Source: Lamellibrachia columna
Lineage: Eukaryota; Annelida; Polychaeta; Sabellida; Siboglinidae
NCBI GenBank assembly: GCA_963662155.1
Contig: OY759270.1
Location: 51,624,971 to 51,688,970, forward strand
Direction: 5' to 3'
Length of the DNA: 64,000 nt
Shown: positions 34,466 through 46,556 of the stretch, one piece after another
How positions within the stretch are numbered: the first letter of the stretch is position 1
Layout: each line of letters begins with the position of its first letter
The notes under the pieces: model-generated
What the model was told of the DNA's origin: nothing
Seen by the model: only the letters and a program-made list of their open reading frames with translations
The model's database searches: none
Program-made: the position numbers and the translations under genes

Positions 34466-34624
34466 TGGTTCTTCTCTGTGGTTCTCTGTCGCTTAGGTAA
34501 CTGTTTGTCTTCTCTGCTGGTCTGGTTAGCGGTAATTACTCTGTACCGCTTCAGCAAGACAATTTCCCGCCATCATATGCTCATCAGGTAGTAACGCTAT
34601 GACAACCTTATTATAATGAAAGGT
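34466..34624. other. Spacer, no gene seen
   Basis: Unique sequence. Confidence 0.5.
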
Positions 34625-35492
34625 ACAAAGGTATAGGTACGTTCTTGTGTAGCGCGGTACCCAGTCCCTGGGACTATTCAAAAGGTATAGGTACGTTCTT
34701 GTGCAGCGCGGTACCCAGTCCCTGGCACTATTCAAAAGGTATAGGTACGTTCTTGTGCAGCGCGGTACCCAGTCCCTGGCACTATTCAAAAGGTATAGGT
34801 ACGTTCTTGTGCAGCGCGGTACCCAGTCCCTGGGACTATTCAAAAGGTATAGGTACGTTTTTGTGCAGCGCGGTACCCAGTCCCTGGCACTATTCAAAAG
34901 GTATAGGTACGTTCTTGTGCAGCGCGGTACCCAGTCCCTGGCACTATTCAAAAGGTATAGGTACGTTCTTGTGCAGCGCGGTACCCAGTCCCTGGCACTA
35001 TTCAAAAGGTATAGGTACGTTCTTGTGCAGCGCGGTACCCAGTCCCTGGGACTATTCAAAAGGTATAGGTACGTTCTTGTGCAGCGTGGTACCCAGTCCC
35101 TGGCACTATTCAAAAGGTATAGGTACGTTCTTGTGCAGCGCGGTACCCAGTCCCTGGGACTATTCAAAAGGTATAGGTACGTTCTTGTGCAGCGCGTTAC
35201 CCAGTCCCTGGCACTATTCAAAAGGTATAGGTACGTTCTTGTGCAGCGCGGTACCCAGTCCCTGGGACTATTCAAAAGGTATAGGTACGTTCTTGTGCAG
35301 CGCGGTACCCAGTTCCTGGCACTATTCAAAAGGTATAGGTACGTTCTTGTGCAGCGCGGTACCCAGTCCCTGGGACTATTCAAAAGGTATAGGTACGTTC
35401 TTGTGCAGCGCGGTACCCAGTCCCTGGCACTATTCAAAAGGTATAGGTACGTTCTTGTGCAGCGCGGTACCCAGTCCCTGGCACTATTCAAA
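34625..35492. repeat. 54-bp minisatellite, 16 units, two alternating types
   Basis: The unit contains AAAAGGTATAGGTACGTTCT and CGCGGTACCCAGTCCCTGG. Units differ mainly at GGCACTATT versus GGGACTATT, and the two types partly alternate. 18 codons long and open in five frames. Each unit has TATAG|GTACGT, a donor-like site on the plus strand. Confidence 0.97.
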
Positions 35493-35729
35493 AGCGCTTT
35501 ACGCATGAACGCTGCATGATACCAGTGGTGACCCTACTATTTAGGTTCAACATGACTGATTGTATGAAGATATTATATTGGATGAACACAAACATGTAGG
35601 AGACAGCTGCCGGTGATTGAAGCCATCGGTGGCTGACTGCTCAGAAGGGCATATGGGAAGAGACGATCCACACCACTGGCTGAGAGACCATCTTCAAATC
35701 CTGCGCCTTCTCAGCCTACTGCCTGCAGT
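35493..35729. other. Spacer, no gene seen
   Basis: Unique sequence. Confidence 0.5.
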
Positions 35730-35920
35730 AATGGCGACAGATAATGCCATCCCACGGTGGGGCTCTAGAACCACACCAGGCGACAGATAATGCCATCCCA
35801 CAGTGGGGCTCTAGAACCACACCAGGCGACAGATAATGCCATCCCACAGTGGGGCTCTAGAACCACACCAGGCGACAGATACTGCCATCCCACAGTGGGG
35901 CTCTAGAACCACACCAGGCG
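35730..35920. repeat. 46-bp repeat, 4 units
   Basis: The unit contains CGACAGATAATGCCATCCCA and GGGGCTCTAGAACCACACCA. Confidence 0.95.
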
Positions 35921-37449
35921 ATGCACACCACAGAGTTGACCACCACGGAGCAAACCACTGTCTTGCAAGTCATGAGGATGCCGAAGTATTATATTGCATA
36001 CAATAACGCACATAGTTGTATATAAGACATTTCATTCACCACAATCACGTCGTTGGCGGTACTTGCAATATAATGTAGGCATTACCTACATTAAATTATC
36101 CCACATTTCCTTTCCAGCTTCTGCAAATATAGTTATCGAGTTGCGCATGCAAACGTGACATTTAGTCACATTTGAAACACCAAATTATATGATTTGGAAT
36201 GCACAAAAGTTATTGACGTCATAGTAACGTAACCAAGACGTAAATGCAGGGACCTTGGGAGTTTGACAAGCATCTGTTGTGAAGATGGAGGAGGTTGACA
36301 ACCGAGTGGCCACGGATGCATGACAGAGAAGACCAGGAAGACAGTGTGGAATATGGCAAGACGGAACAATAATGGTGACATGGATAACATCGAGAGGAAC
36401 ACAGGCATACCATCATACATTATGGCGTGATGCACCAGGAGAGGCCTTTGTTCAGCAAATAGAACGAGCATGGTGGAGGAAGGCGGCTTCAAGCGACACA
36501 ACATTCGCCGGCAAGACGTGGCAACGAACAAGACAGCACGCGAGGCCGTCCACTAATATTTCCGAACGAAACAATGCAGTTCACGACTAATAAATGCACG
36601 AAATACCTATAGTTCACTGACAAACGATTTAATATCCCTCACACGGTCAACACATGTTCTGGACCGCAACTTGTGTATATAGATGAAATGTATTTTATTT
36701 GCTGAAACACTTAAACCACCCGTATAGCCTTTGGTTGCGTTAGTGGTTAGGCCAGTCGTGCGAAATATAAACATGATTTAGGTGGTGAAGTTAACAGAAA
36801 CTACTGGTTAGGCGAGAATGTTTGGATATGATTAGTTTCAACAAAGAACATTCTAGACAAAATGCATCCATAACTATCGAGTAGAACAACAATGCCTTCT
36901 CACTCAAGAAGCCCGGAGCTATCGTTGCCTAACAGTTGTAGCCTCACTTGCGGTATTCTGGCCAGTTCGCTGATCCTCGGCTTTTTGATAACAAGCGCCG
37001 CGGCATAATAAAAACGTCTGCTTCCCGGTTGGTTGACAGGTTGATTGGCTGCTAAAACGTCTAATTTTATTGAATGTTCTATTAGTGGCTGAGTGAAAAG
37101 GAAATACAATTAAGAGTTTTCTTCAAAATTCAACTTCAGTATCAAGTTTTAGCGTGTGGCGTTACTAAAAAAGGCGATCGTTAAAGTGTACCGATGTCAA
37201 TAGGTTGCCGCCGGAAATGGGGACAGATCATTATTTGTTTTTCCACATCCGACCATGTTAACGTTTCTTAGTCCTGTAACCAAAATAGTGATTCGGATGT
37301 TATCACAATGGTACACGTTGTTGCCTGTCGTGTCTCTGACCTGCTGCAGAGTTTTCGTCAATTCCTACAATTGTTTCGTCAACAATCAACATAACTGATG
37401 CTGATAACTGATGCTCAGACGTCACAAACAACAAGAAGATGTTGTCAAC
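35921..37449. other. No gene identified
   Basis: About 1.5 kb of mostly unique sequence. Frames at 36166-36590 and 36900-37109 have no recognised features. Confidence 0.45.
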
Positions 37450-37482
37450 ACACGCACGCACGCGCGCACGCGCGCGCACGCA

Positions 37483-37552
<70 letters not shown>
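37450..37552. repeat. (CACG)n / (CA)n microsatellite
   Basis: A CACG-rich part followed by about 25 CA units. Confidence 0.95.
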
Positions 37553-37824
37553 GTCTCAAAATCACTGGCACTCAATTCGTATGCCATGAACATGGAAGTG
37601 AAACTGATCTACGCCCAAGTGGGTGCCTGTAAGCAGCGGGCGTCGTTGTGACCAACAGCTCGGCACGCTCGCCCGCTCGTCCTCGCCAAGTCAACGGAGT
37701 CTCTTCCTACCAGCTGCTCGCTAACTATATCAAGTGGTGGAAAGGAATGCGCAAGGGAAGTTGGTCAGGGCGCTCCCTGCTGGTTATTATTTGTTTTTCG
37801 CGCAGTTAGACCCAGGGTTGGTAG

Positions 37825-38119
37825 GAGATTTAGTGGGAGTGGGAGGGGAATGGAGAATGAGGGCGAGGGATAGAGGGGAGTGGAGACGATTGGTGGAGAA
37901 GGTATTAAAACGGAACTAGTTATGACGAAGAAGGGGAAACATAAATCGACGACCGGTATCGGTGCTCACCCCGGACTACAAGGAAAAGGAGGAGAGCAAC
38001 AACAGCCTCTCATTGACATTGGGAAGTCTCGCTTTGGTTTTGTGTATGCGATTGTGGTAGCTGTATCGTTCGCCATTCTCGGGACATTTTTAAACTTATT
38101 CAGTGGACTCCGCTAAACA
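37825..38119 (+). CDS. Small tail-anchored-like ORF in a G-rich duplicated module
   Basis: From an ATG at 37922, the plus strand encodes 64 residues ending in TAA at 38119. It has a basic start (MTKKGKHKSTTG), then GGEQQQPLIDIGKSRFG, then one hydrophobic segment FVYAIVVAVSFAILGTFL close to the C-terminus. This is the layout of a tail-anchored or last-exon membrane protein. The sequence from 37830 to about 38000 (GGGAGTGGGAGG tract, GAAGAAGG, CACCCYGGACT, GGAGAGCAACA) resembles 62950-63107, where the frame is not conserved into a membrane segment. It could be the 3' exon of a gene (acceptor TTTTTCGCGCAG at 37804) or part of a mobile module. No family recognised. Confidence 0.35.
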
Positions 38120-38197
38120 GAATCATGGGCCAGAGCAAATTATATTTTGTAAAGCGGCCGATTCTCTTACGCGAACGTCCGAACATATGGATTCAGA

Positions 38198-38280
38198 ATG
38201 ATGTGGAAGTGAATGTCAAACAAATGATGTGGAAGTGAATGTCAAACAAATGATGTGGAAGTGAATGTCAAACAAATGAG
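38198..38280. repeat. 26-bp repeat, 3 units
   Basis: The unit contains ATGATGTGGAAGTGAATGTC. Confidence 0.95.
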
Positions 38281-38349
38281 TTTTATTTCGTCCATGCTGA
38301 TTTACCGCACAGTAGCTACGACATTTCTTTAATTGGTATTTTCGAACGA

Positions 38350-38351
<2 letters not shown>

Positions 38352-38434
<83 letters not shown>
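38352..38434. repeat. (TA)n microsatellite
   Basis: About 41 TA units. Confidence 0.97.
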
Positions 38435-38435
<1 letters not shown>

Positions 38436-39079
38436 TCACACACTTTTTCAGATTATCATTAGATATTGCGTTGATGTAAGTGTGTCTAAATTATCTAAAC
38501 CAGCATTACGGGTGAACTCTATTTCATCGCCTGCCGTGTTAGTCAACAACATTCACGTCCGTTTACACAATCGAAAGCAGGCGGCGGCTTTATCAAACAC
38601 AAGGAATGCGTCTAGCAGAGAGAGTCTATCTAGCCGTGTATTTCTCTGACATTTATGCCTGGTCCCGGCGTCTCGTGCGTGATAGATCGGTGTGTGCGCT
38701 TTTTAAAAACGAACCAACAGATTTGGAACAGATTCCGCCCAGCTCCGCTTGTTAATTACTTACTGGAGGTCAACTACTGGAGGTCAACTACTGGAGGCCA
38801 ACTACTGGAGGTCAACTATGAACGCATTTCAGGCAATCCTGGTCTTGGTGTTCAGCATTCTTGAGGTAGTTTGCATTTTGCCAGTGGTAAACAGTCCGTG
38901 TTCTCCGTAATGGCTGCGCTTATAATGATGACGACACTAACGACAGTAATAACGTGATTGATATGAATAATGATGGCAATGATAACCATATTGTGCATTA
39001 CTAACAGTGCGACATATCGACCCTTGATCAAGTTATAGTTTCTAACATAGGCACAGACGGCAAGGATTATCGCCAGTAC
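38435..39079. other. No gene; 14-bp repeat at 38762-38818
   Basis: Four copies of ACTACTGGAGGTCA-type units. The remainder is unique sequence. Confidence 0.6.
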
Positions 39080-39340
39080 TCACAGTAATGTTTGATGTGA
39101 TCGACCTGCACAAGGGGTTATCAGCAGTAAATAGGCCACGAATTCAGGAAGGATAGATCCGAGACTTTGGAGGGACATTTGTGTCATGCAAGGATTCCAA
39201 TGAAAGAGAGACAGACAGAGGAAGAACTGGACAGACAATATCATGGACAGGACTTGGCTTCTACGAGACGCAAGTGGCAACAAAGGCGATAGTGGAGACA
39301 GATCGTTAGATCATCAGATGCCCCCGTCAGATAGAATGTG
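39080..39340 (+). pseudogene. Possible RTE-type LINE C-terminal scrap
   Basis: Plus-strand reading frames give RQRKNWTDNIMDRTWLLRD and a following DHQMPPSDR. This resembles the RGRQ-x-K-x-W-x-DNI-x-EWT C-terminal block of RTE-like LINEs. Frames are broken and the piece is short. Confidence 0.4.
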
Positions 39341-40429
39341 GATCCTCATAGACAATGGACCCAGGAGTCCATTTGCTGTCATAGAATATGGACCTCCTTA
39401 TAGAATTTAGACAGCACCATTAAAAATGTGCACAATTGATTAGATAAAGCTCTGTAATATAATGCAGTTTGTATACTGAAACTTAAATTTCATAACCACC
39501 ATTTCTATTAATTTGTTAACATGATATATACATTGTTTATTTTAGCCACCCTTTACATTAAAAGGCCAGTTGTCATTGACTTAGTATTCTATACGTTGTT
39601 ACACGTGTGAATGGGACGGCGTAATAATAATCATAACTAAAAGTTAAATTCATTAATCCATTTATTGTCTGCTCGTAATGAAATGTTTACTACATGTACA
39701 TAGAATAGAATAGCGGTATCTGCTTGGTTTAAAACGTCTCCATAGTTAGCATCTTTCGTGAAAACCAATTCATGAATAACTACACGAGTACGAAAATTGT
39801 GGTCTGTCTCCGTTTTTGTGAAGCAACACCTTTGTAGAAGGCTTGCGTGCACGTAGGTTCAGGCACTCACTGAGCAGTTGTCGCCCGAGGGGACATTCGG
39901 TCGTGTTACCTCAGTGACTGCTTGGGCGGGTCTGTGGTAGCTTTGGGTGGGGCACGGACCTATACGGCACCTCGACTTGATATTTGCCGAGATTTGTCGT
40001 TGCTAGGACACCGTTAGAATGATGCCATGTAAGTGCTATGATTGCTACAAGGAAAGGTATGTTATGTTATAGCAAGATTGGCTTATATGAAAACATACAA
40101 TCGTATTTCATACATGCATATTGCTAATTTTCACAACTTATAACAACTTTGTATACTTATCACAGGTACTCGTTTAATGCTTGAGCTTATGATTCTCTGA
40201 GTGGTGACCATGACTGTTAAAGGAAATCATGGCATCATTGCCAGATGTATAAACCTGTATTAGTTAATTGTGTATGCATATTGCGTTTTTGACGAAGATT
40301 TCATGGCATCTGTTGGTGTAGTGCTTTGAACATTGTCAACTAATTAAAAAAAACTGTATAATACAAGCTGGGTTCAGACTAAAAGTTGACATTTGCATCA
40401 GTCAGAACACGACGAGGAGGCAAAGGACA
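39341..40429. other. No gene identified
   Basis: AT-rich unique sequence. A minor duplicated phrase (ATAGAATRTGGA) near 39330-39400. Confidence 0.5.
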
Positions 40430-40600
40430 CACATGTACGTTATAAAACGAACCACATATATATGGTTCGTCGGTTTGGTAATCATGTCGAATGAACCTGA
40501 AGCAAAATCAAACATTAACGTACTTAATGGAAAGTCAATATCCTCCGGTGGTATTGGATCAGCATTTAATGCAATGGATTTGGAGCTGAAAAACCTTTGT
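40430..40600. other. Possible exon, strand uncertain
   Basis: Both strands are open. The plus strand gives SNINVLNGKSISSGGIGSAF, the minus strand NADPIPPEDIDFPLSTLMFD. Composition looks coding-like, but there is no clear splice pair and no family recognised. Confidence 0.2.
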
Positions 40601-40652
40601 GTTGGTTGGTTGGTTGGTTGGTTGGTTGGTTGGTTGGTTGGTTGGTTGGTTT
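40601..40652. repeat. (GGTT)n microsatellite
   Basis: About 13 TTGG units. Confidence 0.97.
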
Positions 40653-41259
40653 TTATCTGAATTAGTTCCCTACAGGCGTCCATAAACACCAGCACGTATT
40701 GGCAAAGTCGAAAGAAGACACACCCTTCCCAATCCACGTGAATATATTTTAAATAGATCCGCACAATGCCAAATCAACTGCACAACGTAGATACAATAAT
40801 AAATTGGTGAAAGAAGCTTTCTTTAACAGGGAGCGACAAAGCCTTGCAACAACCAACACTCGGCGTCTTTGACACAGTCTCCAAGTTGTGAATCGAGTTT
40901 TGTATTCCTGTTTCTCTTCATCACCGCCCGCCCGAAGTGGAGCGGCGAGCCGGAGACTTCCCTGCCACCGCACGGCACACACACACACAGAACAGAACGA
41001 TAGCCGAGCCGAAGAGCTGGCTTTTTCTACTGAAATCGGGCCTATGTGCCATGAGTCACAAGACTCATTCGACGAATTCATGAAGTTTCCAAGTTCAAAT
41101 GATTCAGCGTTGATTTGATTTATGCTGGTTCGCTACTCAGTAAACATGACACTACTGCGTCGCTAGGCATAGCAGTTCAAACACATGTTTCTGGATGTTG
41201 CCGCGGGTTAGTTCTTTGCGAACGCCTCGACGTAATCACGTACAAGAACATGTCTACCA
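40653..41259. other. No gene identified
   Basis: Unique sequence with opposed open frames (40749-41118) lacking domains. Confidence 0.45.
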
Positions 41260-41712
41260 CTGGTAACATAAGCATGGGCGCATAACAACCACTAGTACCG
41301 CAAACAAGAGAGAATAGCAACCACCAGTAACGTAAACACGGGTGCATAATAACCACAAGTAACTTAAAAACGAGAGTATAACAACCACTAGTATCATAAA
41401 CTCGAGAGTAAAACAACCACCAGTAGTGTAAACATGAGCGTATAACAACCAATAATAATGTAAACACGATAGTATAACAACCAATAGAAACGTAAAAATT
41501 AGAGTATAACCACCACTAGTAACATAAACACAAGCGCATAACAACCACTAGTAACGATAAACGATAGTATAACAACCAATAAAAAAACCGTAAACATGAG
41601 AGTATAGCAACCACTAGTAACGTAAATACGAAAGTATAACAACCAATAGAAACGTAAACATGATTTTATAACAACTAATAGTAACGTAAACATGAGATTA
41701 GAACAACCATTA
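41260..41712. repeat. Degenerate ~33-36 bp repeat, about 13 units
   Basis: Units share ATAACAACCACTAGTAACRT and AAACAYGAGAGT with many substitutions and length changes. This is the most diverged array of the window, so probably old. Confidence 0.85.
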
Positions 41713-42149
41713 CCGATAATTAATTACGTAAACATCACCGCTATAAGCCAAACACCAAATGTTATCATCGTTCGTTAACCGCGTCATCTGAGACTGCTGT
41801 GCTATTTCTGTCCACTGACGTTGCATGTCATCGGTTGGGTTCACGAACGTAACGAGATGATTACGTGAGAAGACGACACACCACACTCTGGTACGAGTTC
41901 AGTTGTCAAGTCTGAGGATAGAGTAGTGTGGGGCAAAGTGCACCCCGCCTAACTCGGCAGATGCCACTTTTATTGGAGCCATTTGCTGCCGATCAAACGA
42001 TACATCTTTAAACGGCTCCATGGCATAAGTACTTTAACTAAAAAAAAATTAAATAGCTATTTATGTGCCCCCCATAACTGTTTCTATAATAATGTTTATT
42101 ATGCTTCACATATATCCACCACTGTATTTAGCCATGCATTCATTTATAC
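41713..42149. other. No gene identified
   Basis: Unique AT-rich sequence. Confidence 0.5.
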
Positions 42150-42260
42150 AGCGGAATAAAGTGACGCAACATGGAGTGAACGAAATTATCCAAACTTCGA
42201 AACTGCAGCAAATGGAATTGTACCCCGGCCTTTCCACTGAGATTCCAGCGATTTATAGTG
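42150..42260 (-). mobile_element. tRNA-derived SINE, copy 2 (diverged, head truncated)
   Basis: It aligns with 23965-24065: shared GACGCAACRTGG-GTGAACGAAAT, a GGCAGCAA-type block, and CCCCGGYC-CCACTGA. The B box is degraded and the A-box end is missing. Oriented on the minus strand like copy 1. Confidence 0.65.
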
Positions 42261-42834
42261 TTCTGTCGAGCCCCACACTACATGTTTTGCAGGGAAATAA
42301 AACAGTGCAGGTGTCAGTGGGAAACGACTGTATCTAGTTATTATCTTCAAAGAGATCCGAGTGTCAAGTATTGCAGAAATGCACAACACCAATCTACTAA
42401 CATAGCTCGCATTCTCCGACGTAGACATGATGAGTATCGTGTCCGGTTCTGGTAATAGTAAAGGCAACATTACATGTGCTTCATAAATGTAGCTCAATTG
42501 TTTCACCCGTCTCGTTTCACACTCATTTCGCATAAATCTAATCTCTCTAATGTCGACTGCGACGTGCAAATGCAAATGTGCTATTTAATTCTGATGAAAT
42601 CATCGATATTGGTGAAATCATTTATGTTTGACCGGATCCGGAACACATTTAGCGAAGAAAGGGCAACATTAGTCGGGCTCTGTATACACAAGGCTGTTCA
42701 CAGTTTCGTCAGTTACCCGATCTAACGATCAAAGTCGATTCTTTTATAACAAAAGTACGTTATTTTGTTAAACCAACTGTTCATTTTACTTTTCACACAG
42801 TACGTAAAATATTATGTGAACATCAACATACCTG
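42261..42834. other. No gene identified
   Basis: Unique sequence. Open frames at 42186-42725 lack features. Confidence 0.45.
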
Positions 42835-44391
42835 ATCCGCGATGGGCTATGTGTAGCGAGGAGGGCGTTTTAACTGAACCAACGATGGGCTATGTGTAGC
42901 GAGGAGGGCGTTTTAACTGAACCAACGGTGGGCTATGTGTAGCGAGGAGGGCGTTTTAACTGAACCAACGATGGGCTATGTGTAGCGAGGAGGGCGTTTT
43001 AACTGAACCAACGATGGGCTATGTGTAGCGAGGAGGGCGTTTTAACTGAACCAACGATGGGCTATGTGTAGCGAGGAGGGCGTTTTAACTGAACCAACGA
43101 TGGGCTATGTGTAGCGAGGAGGGCATTTTAACTGAACCAACGATGGGCTATGTGTAGAGAGGAGGGCGTTTTAACTTAACCAACGACGGGCTATGTGTAG
43201 CGAGGAGGGCGTTTTAACTGAACCAACGATGGGCTATGTGTAGCGAGGAGGGCGTTTTAACTGAACCAACGATGGGCTATGTGTAGCGAGGAGGGCGTTT
43301 TAACTGAACCAACGATGGGCTATGTGTAGCGAGGAGGGAGTTTTAACTGAACCAACGATGGGCTATGTGTAGCGAGGAGGGAGTTTTAACTGACCCAACG
43401 ATGGGCTATGTGTAGCGAGGAGGGAGTTTTAACTGAACCAACGATGGGCTATGTGTAGCGAGGAGGGAGTTTTAACTGAACCAACGATGGGCTATGTGTA
43501 GGGAGGAGGGAGTTTTAACTTAACCAACGACGGGCTATGTGTAGCGAGGAGGGAGTTTTAACTGACCCAACGATGGGCTATGTGTAGCGAGGAGGGAGTT
43601 TTAACTGAACCAACGATGGGCTATGTGTAGCGAGGAGGGCGTTTTAACTGAACCAATGATGGGCTATGTGTAGCGAGGAGGGCGTTTTAACTGAACCAAT
43701 GATGGGCTATGTGTAGCGAGGAGGGATTTTAACTGACCCAACGATGGGCTATGTGTAGCGAGGAGGGAGTTTTAACTGAACCAACGATGGGCTATGTGTA
43801 GCGAGGAGGGAGTTTTAACTTAACCAACGACGGGCTATGTGTAGCGAGGAGGGAGTTTTAACTGACCCAACGATGGGCTATGTGTAGCGAGGAGGGCGTT
43901 TTAACTGAACCAATGATGGGCTATGTGTAGCGAGGAGGGCGTTTTAACTGAACCAATGATGGGCTATGTGTAGCGAGGAGGGATTTTAACTGACCCAACG
44001 ATGGGCTATGTGTAGCGAGGAGGGAGTTTTAACTGAACTAACGATGGGCTATGTGTAGCGAGGAGGGAGTTTTAACTGAACCAACGATGGGCTATGTGTA
44101 GCGAGGAGGGAGTTTTAACTTAACCAACGACGGGCTATGTGTAGCGAGGAGGGAGTTTTAACTGACCCAACGATGGGCTATGTGTAGCGAGGAGGGAGTT
44201 TTAACTGACCCAACGATGGGCTATGTGTAGCGAGGAGGGAGTTTTAACTGAACCAACGATGGACTATGTGTAGCGAGGAGGGAGTTTTAACTGAACCAAC
44301 GACGGGCTATGTGTAGCGAGGAGGGCGTTTTAACTTAACCAACGATGGGCTATGTGTAGCGAGGAGGGCGTTTTAACTGAACCATAGGCGG
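42835..44391. repeat. 43-bp minisatellite with higher-order pattern, about 36 units
   Basis: The unit contains ACGATGGGCTATGTGTAGCG and AGGAGGGCGTTTTAACTGAA. Variants GCGTTTT, GAGTTTT, GATTTTA, TGACCCAACG and TTAACCAACGACGGG recur in the same order about every 300-345 bp (7-8 units), so blocks of units were amplified. One further unit lies at 44512-44553 beyond an insertion. Confidence 0.97.
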
Positions 44392-44512
44392 ACTATCAAT
44401 CAATCAATCAATCAACCAATCAATCAATCGTCAAATTTATAAGGCGCCACTCCAACAGTCGTTGCTCATGGCGCCGTAAAAAATATTTTATTTTTAAAAG
44501 GTGTCTTTAACT
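44392..44512. mobile_element. Short insertion with (ATCA)n end inside the 43-bp array
   Basis: It starts with (ATCA)n, continues with AATTTATAAGGCGCC and GTTGCTCATGGCGCC, and ends in a T/A-rich tract. GGCGCC occurs twice as a possible stem. Array sequence resumes on its right side. This resembles the short-tail families with a (TCAA)n end and a TTTATAARGCGCC motif that are widespread in marine animals. Confidence 0.6.
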
Positions 44513-44553
44513 GGGCTATGTGTAGCGAGGAGGGAGTTTTAAGAGAACCAACG

Positions 44554-45490
44554 ATTAGTATGAATTAGCGGTTGGCGTACGTTCCACTGTTTCGCTCGGC
44601 GTTTCTAATAGGTCTGCTGTACCTTCAGTATTTGGTCCTTGACGATGATAGATTCTCCGCAGCTTCCTCTTTCTTCCCCGGCTCTGTAAACAGTAATCAA
44701 TCCCGCCGGGTGAGCTGGTCGGGAAGAGTTTGGCAGCGACAGGTCGGTCAGCGGGGCAGCGCGTGGGACCTTCTAACTGAGAGGGAACAGGGTCAGGGAG
44801 TGTACGGTACAGTTTGAATAGGGTATAGGCGTCATAAACGTGCAAGTGGTGCATGCACTCGTGTGGTTCCACATACTTATATATCATGTACAAGCACACA
44901 CCCACTCCACACTGGGCTTGACACGATGAAATAGGATGCTTTGAACAAGTAACAAATTTAACATAATTACAGTTATATAAAATAAATAATATTTAATTAT
45001 CTACGTAGATTTTCCCAGAAACATACGCGTAAATACACTGGCGTGTCAAACATAAACCAGTTGTTTTGCGTGACCGTAATAAACAGCTTCGATTACGTTG
45101 TACTAATATATAACGACCTAATTCGATATTTGTCAGAAACAGATATTTGTACAGTGATACTATTGAAAGTAGCAACCGTTTTTAATTATCCAAGTACTTT
45201 CGTTTCTGATGATTCGCTAGGTGTCAGTACTGCAGTGAACATGTCACGTTGCGCTACAGCCACTTCCTGCTCAATGTTTGACGCTGTGCTGCCGGTAGAG
45301 GACGCCTCTACTCGCCGCAATCACTCAGCCTGTGTCGCTCGAGCCAAGACGAAAGGAAAACAGATGTTCCGTGCGACATATTGATTATCTAATCACATGT
45401 TTACGATGATAAAAAGTGTTGATTGCTAGGCTGAAAATCATACACGGCCGTGTGATGTTCTACAATAATCTTTGTTCTGCTATGTTGCAG
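44554..45490. other. Upstream flank of the 45.7 kb gene
   Basis: Unique sequence. A splice acceptor TTTGTTCTGCTATGTTGCAG ends at 45490, suggesting a 5' untranslated intron before the coding exon. A plus frame at 45043-45384 has no recognised features. Confidence 0.45.
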
Positions 45491-45691
45491 GCATTTCTAA
45501 TCGGAGCTACGTAGAAAAACCGATATCCGCAGAGCCGCGATGCTGTTGCAGTGCTTACGTTTCGTGCACCTAACACCGAAGTAGCAGCGGCGGCACCAAG
45601 TGTTTGACGTTATCCGAGCGACAGTGATCCGATCCAGTGAGTCTCGCGCGTCGGCCGCGTTATTCTCGCGTTGCCCGGGTCGACAATAAAG

Positions 45692-46255
45692 ATGGCGACT
45701 GCCAACTACAACGAGGTGACCCACAGCAACGTATCGGGCGACATTAACAGCCTCGATCCCATGTTCCACTGGGACACGCGCTTCCCGGAACGCCTCTCTA
45801 AACTGCATCTTAATTCTGAGTACGAGCCCCCGGTGGCGCGACGTGCTCGCCGCTCGAGGACCCGCAACGCCGCTCGCTACAAGACGCAGCCGATCACGTT
45901 CGACGAGATCAAGGAGGTCGACGAGGAGCCGACCTCCGAAGACACGGACAAGGCTGGGCTGAAGAACCAGTTCGCCGCCTTCTCTCGGTCAATGGACGGG
46001 CTCCTACCCGGCTACCCGGGTGCGCCCGGCGGCAAACAAAAGGCGACAAGTCCGCCGACGACCACGGCCGATGCAACCGAGACGTCGACGGGTATCGCGT
46101 CAGACACAGCCGTCGGAACGGAGCACGCGAACTCGAGTGCCACGTCTATGTACAACGAGTCGTTTCGGCGGCGGCGGAAAAAGAGGCAACAACGAAGTAT
46201 TGAGGAGGTTCCAGAGACCGACAAGACTGACGAGGCTACGCCGACAGTCGATTAA
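45692..46255 (+). CDS. 187-residue hydrophilic protein of unknown function
   Basis: A single open frame from ATG in good context (AAAGATGG) to TAA. It sits in GC- and CpG-rich sequence that contrasts with the AT-rich flanks, and codon use is biased to G/C third positions as in real genes. The N-terminal third is the most ordered part: SLDPMFHWDTRFPERLSKLH, then a basic RRARRSRTRNAARYKTQ, then the acidic ITFDEIKEVDEE. A short LKNQFAAFSRSMDGLLPGYP segment follows, then a long Thr/Ser/Ala-rich low-complexity stretch, then a strongly basic RRRRKKRQQR near residue 165 that could be a nuclear localisation signal, and an acidic tail. No signal peptide or membrane segment. The acceptor at 45490 implies an upstream non-coding exon. 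Family not recognised. Confidence 0.75.
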   Translation: MATANYNEVTHSNVSGDINSLDPMFHWDTRFPERLSKLHLNSEYEPPVARRARRSRTRNAARYKTQPITFDEIKEVDEEPTSEDTDKAGLKNQFAAFSRSMDGLLPGYPGAPGGKQKATSPPTTTADATETSTGIASDTAVGTEHANSSATSMYNESFRRRRKKRQQRSIEEVPETDKTDEATPTVD

Positions 46256-46556
46256 CATACATGTCGGGCACGCTCACCCATCGACGGGCAGTTCCGTTGC
46301 TCGTTCTCTTACGCAAACCGGCCTCTCTTCTCACAAGGGTTAATACATATTAACAGGTCTGTCTACGCTGTATAACAGGCATCCTTTCACACCGAGTAGT
46401 CATTACGGAAAAACAGTTTGTTATGTCTTGAATGTTGTGCGTGCGTTTGTGTGCCTCAAGATTAATGTGCGTCATAGGGTGAAGTTAATCCACACCCTGC
46501 TGCGTGCAGCTAGTGCCTTATCGTCAAAACATATGTCGTTTTTCCCGCATATTTCT
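46256..46556 (+). other. 3' flank or UTR of the 187-residue gene
   Basis: GC content falls after the stop. No AATAAA seen within 300 bp. Confidence 0.4.

Noticed and set aside
34526..35519. ORFs of 272-326 codons on both strands
   Set aside because: They follow from the 54-bp array, whose unit is a multiple of three without stops.
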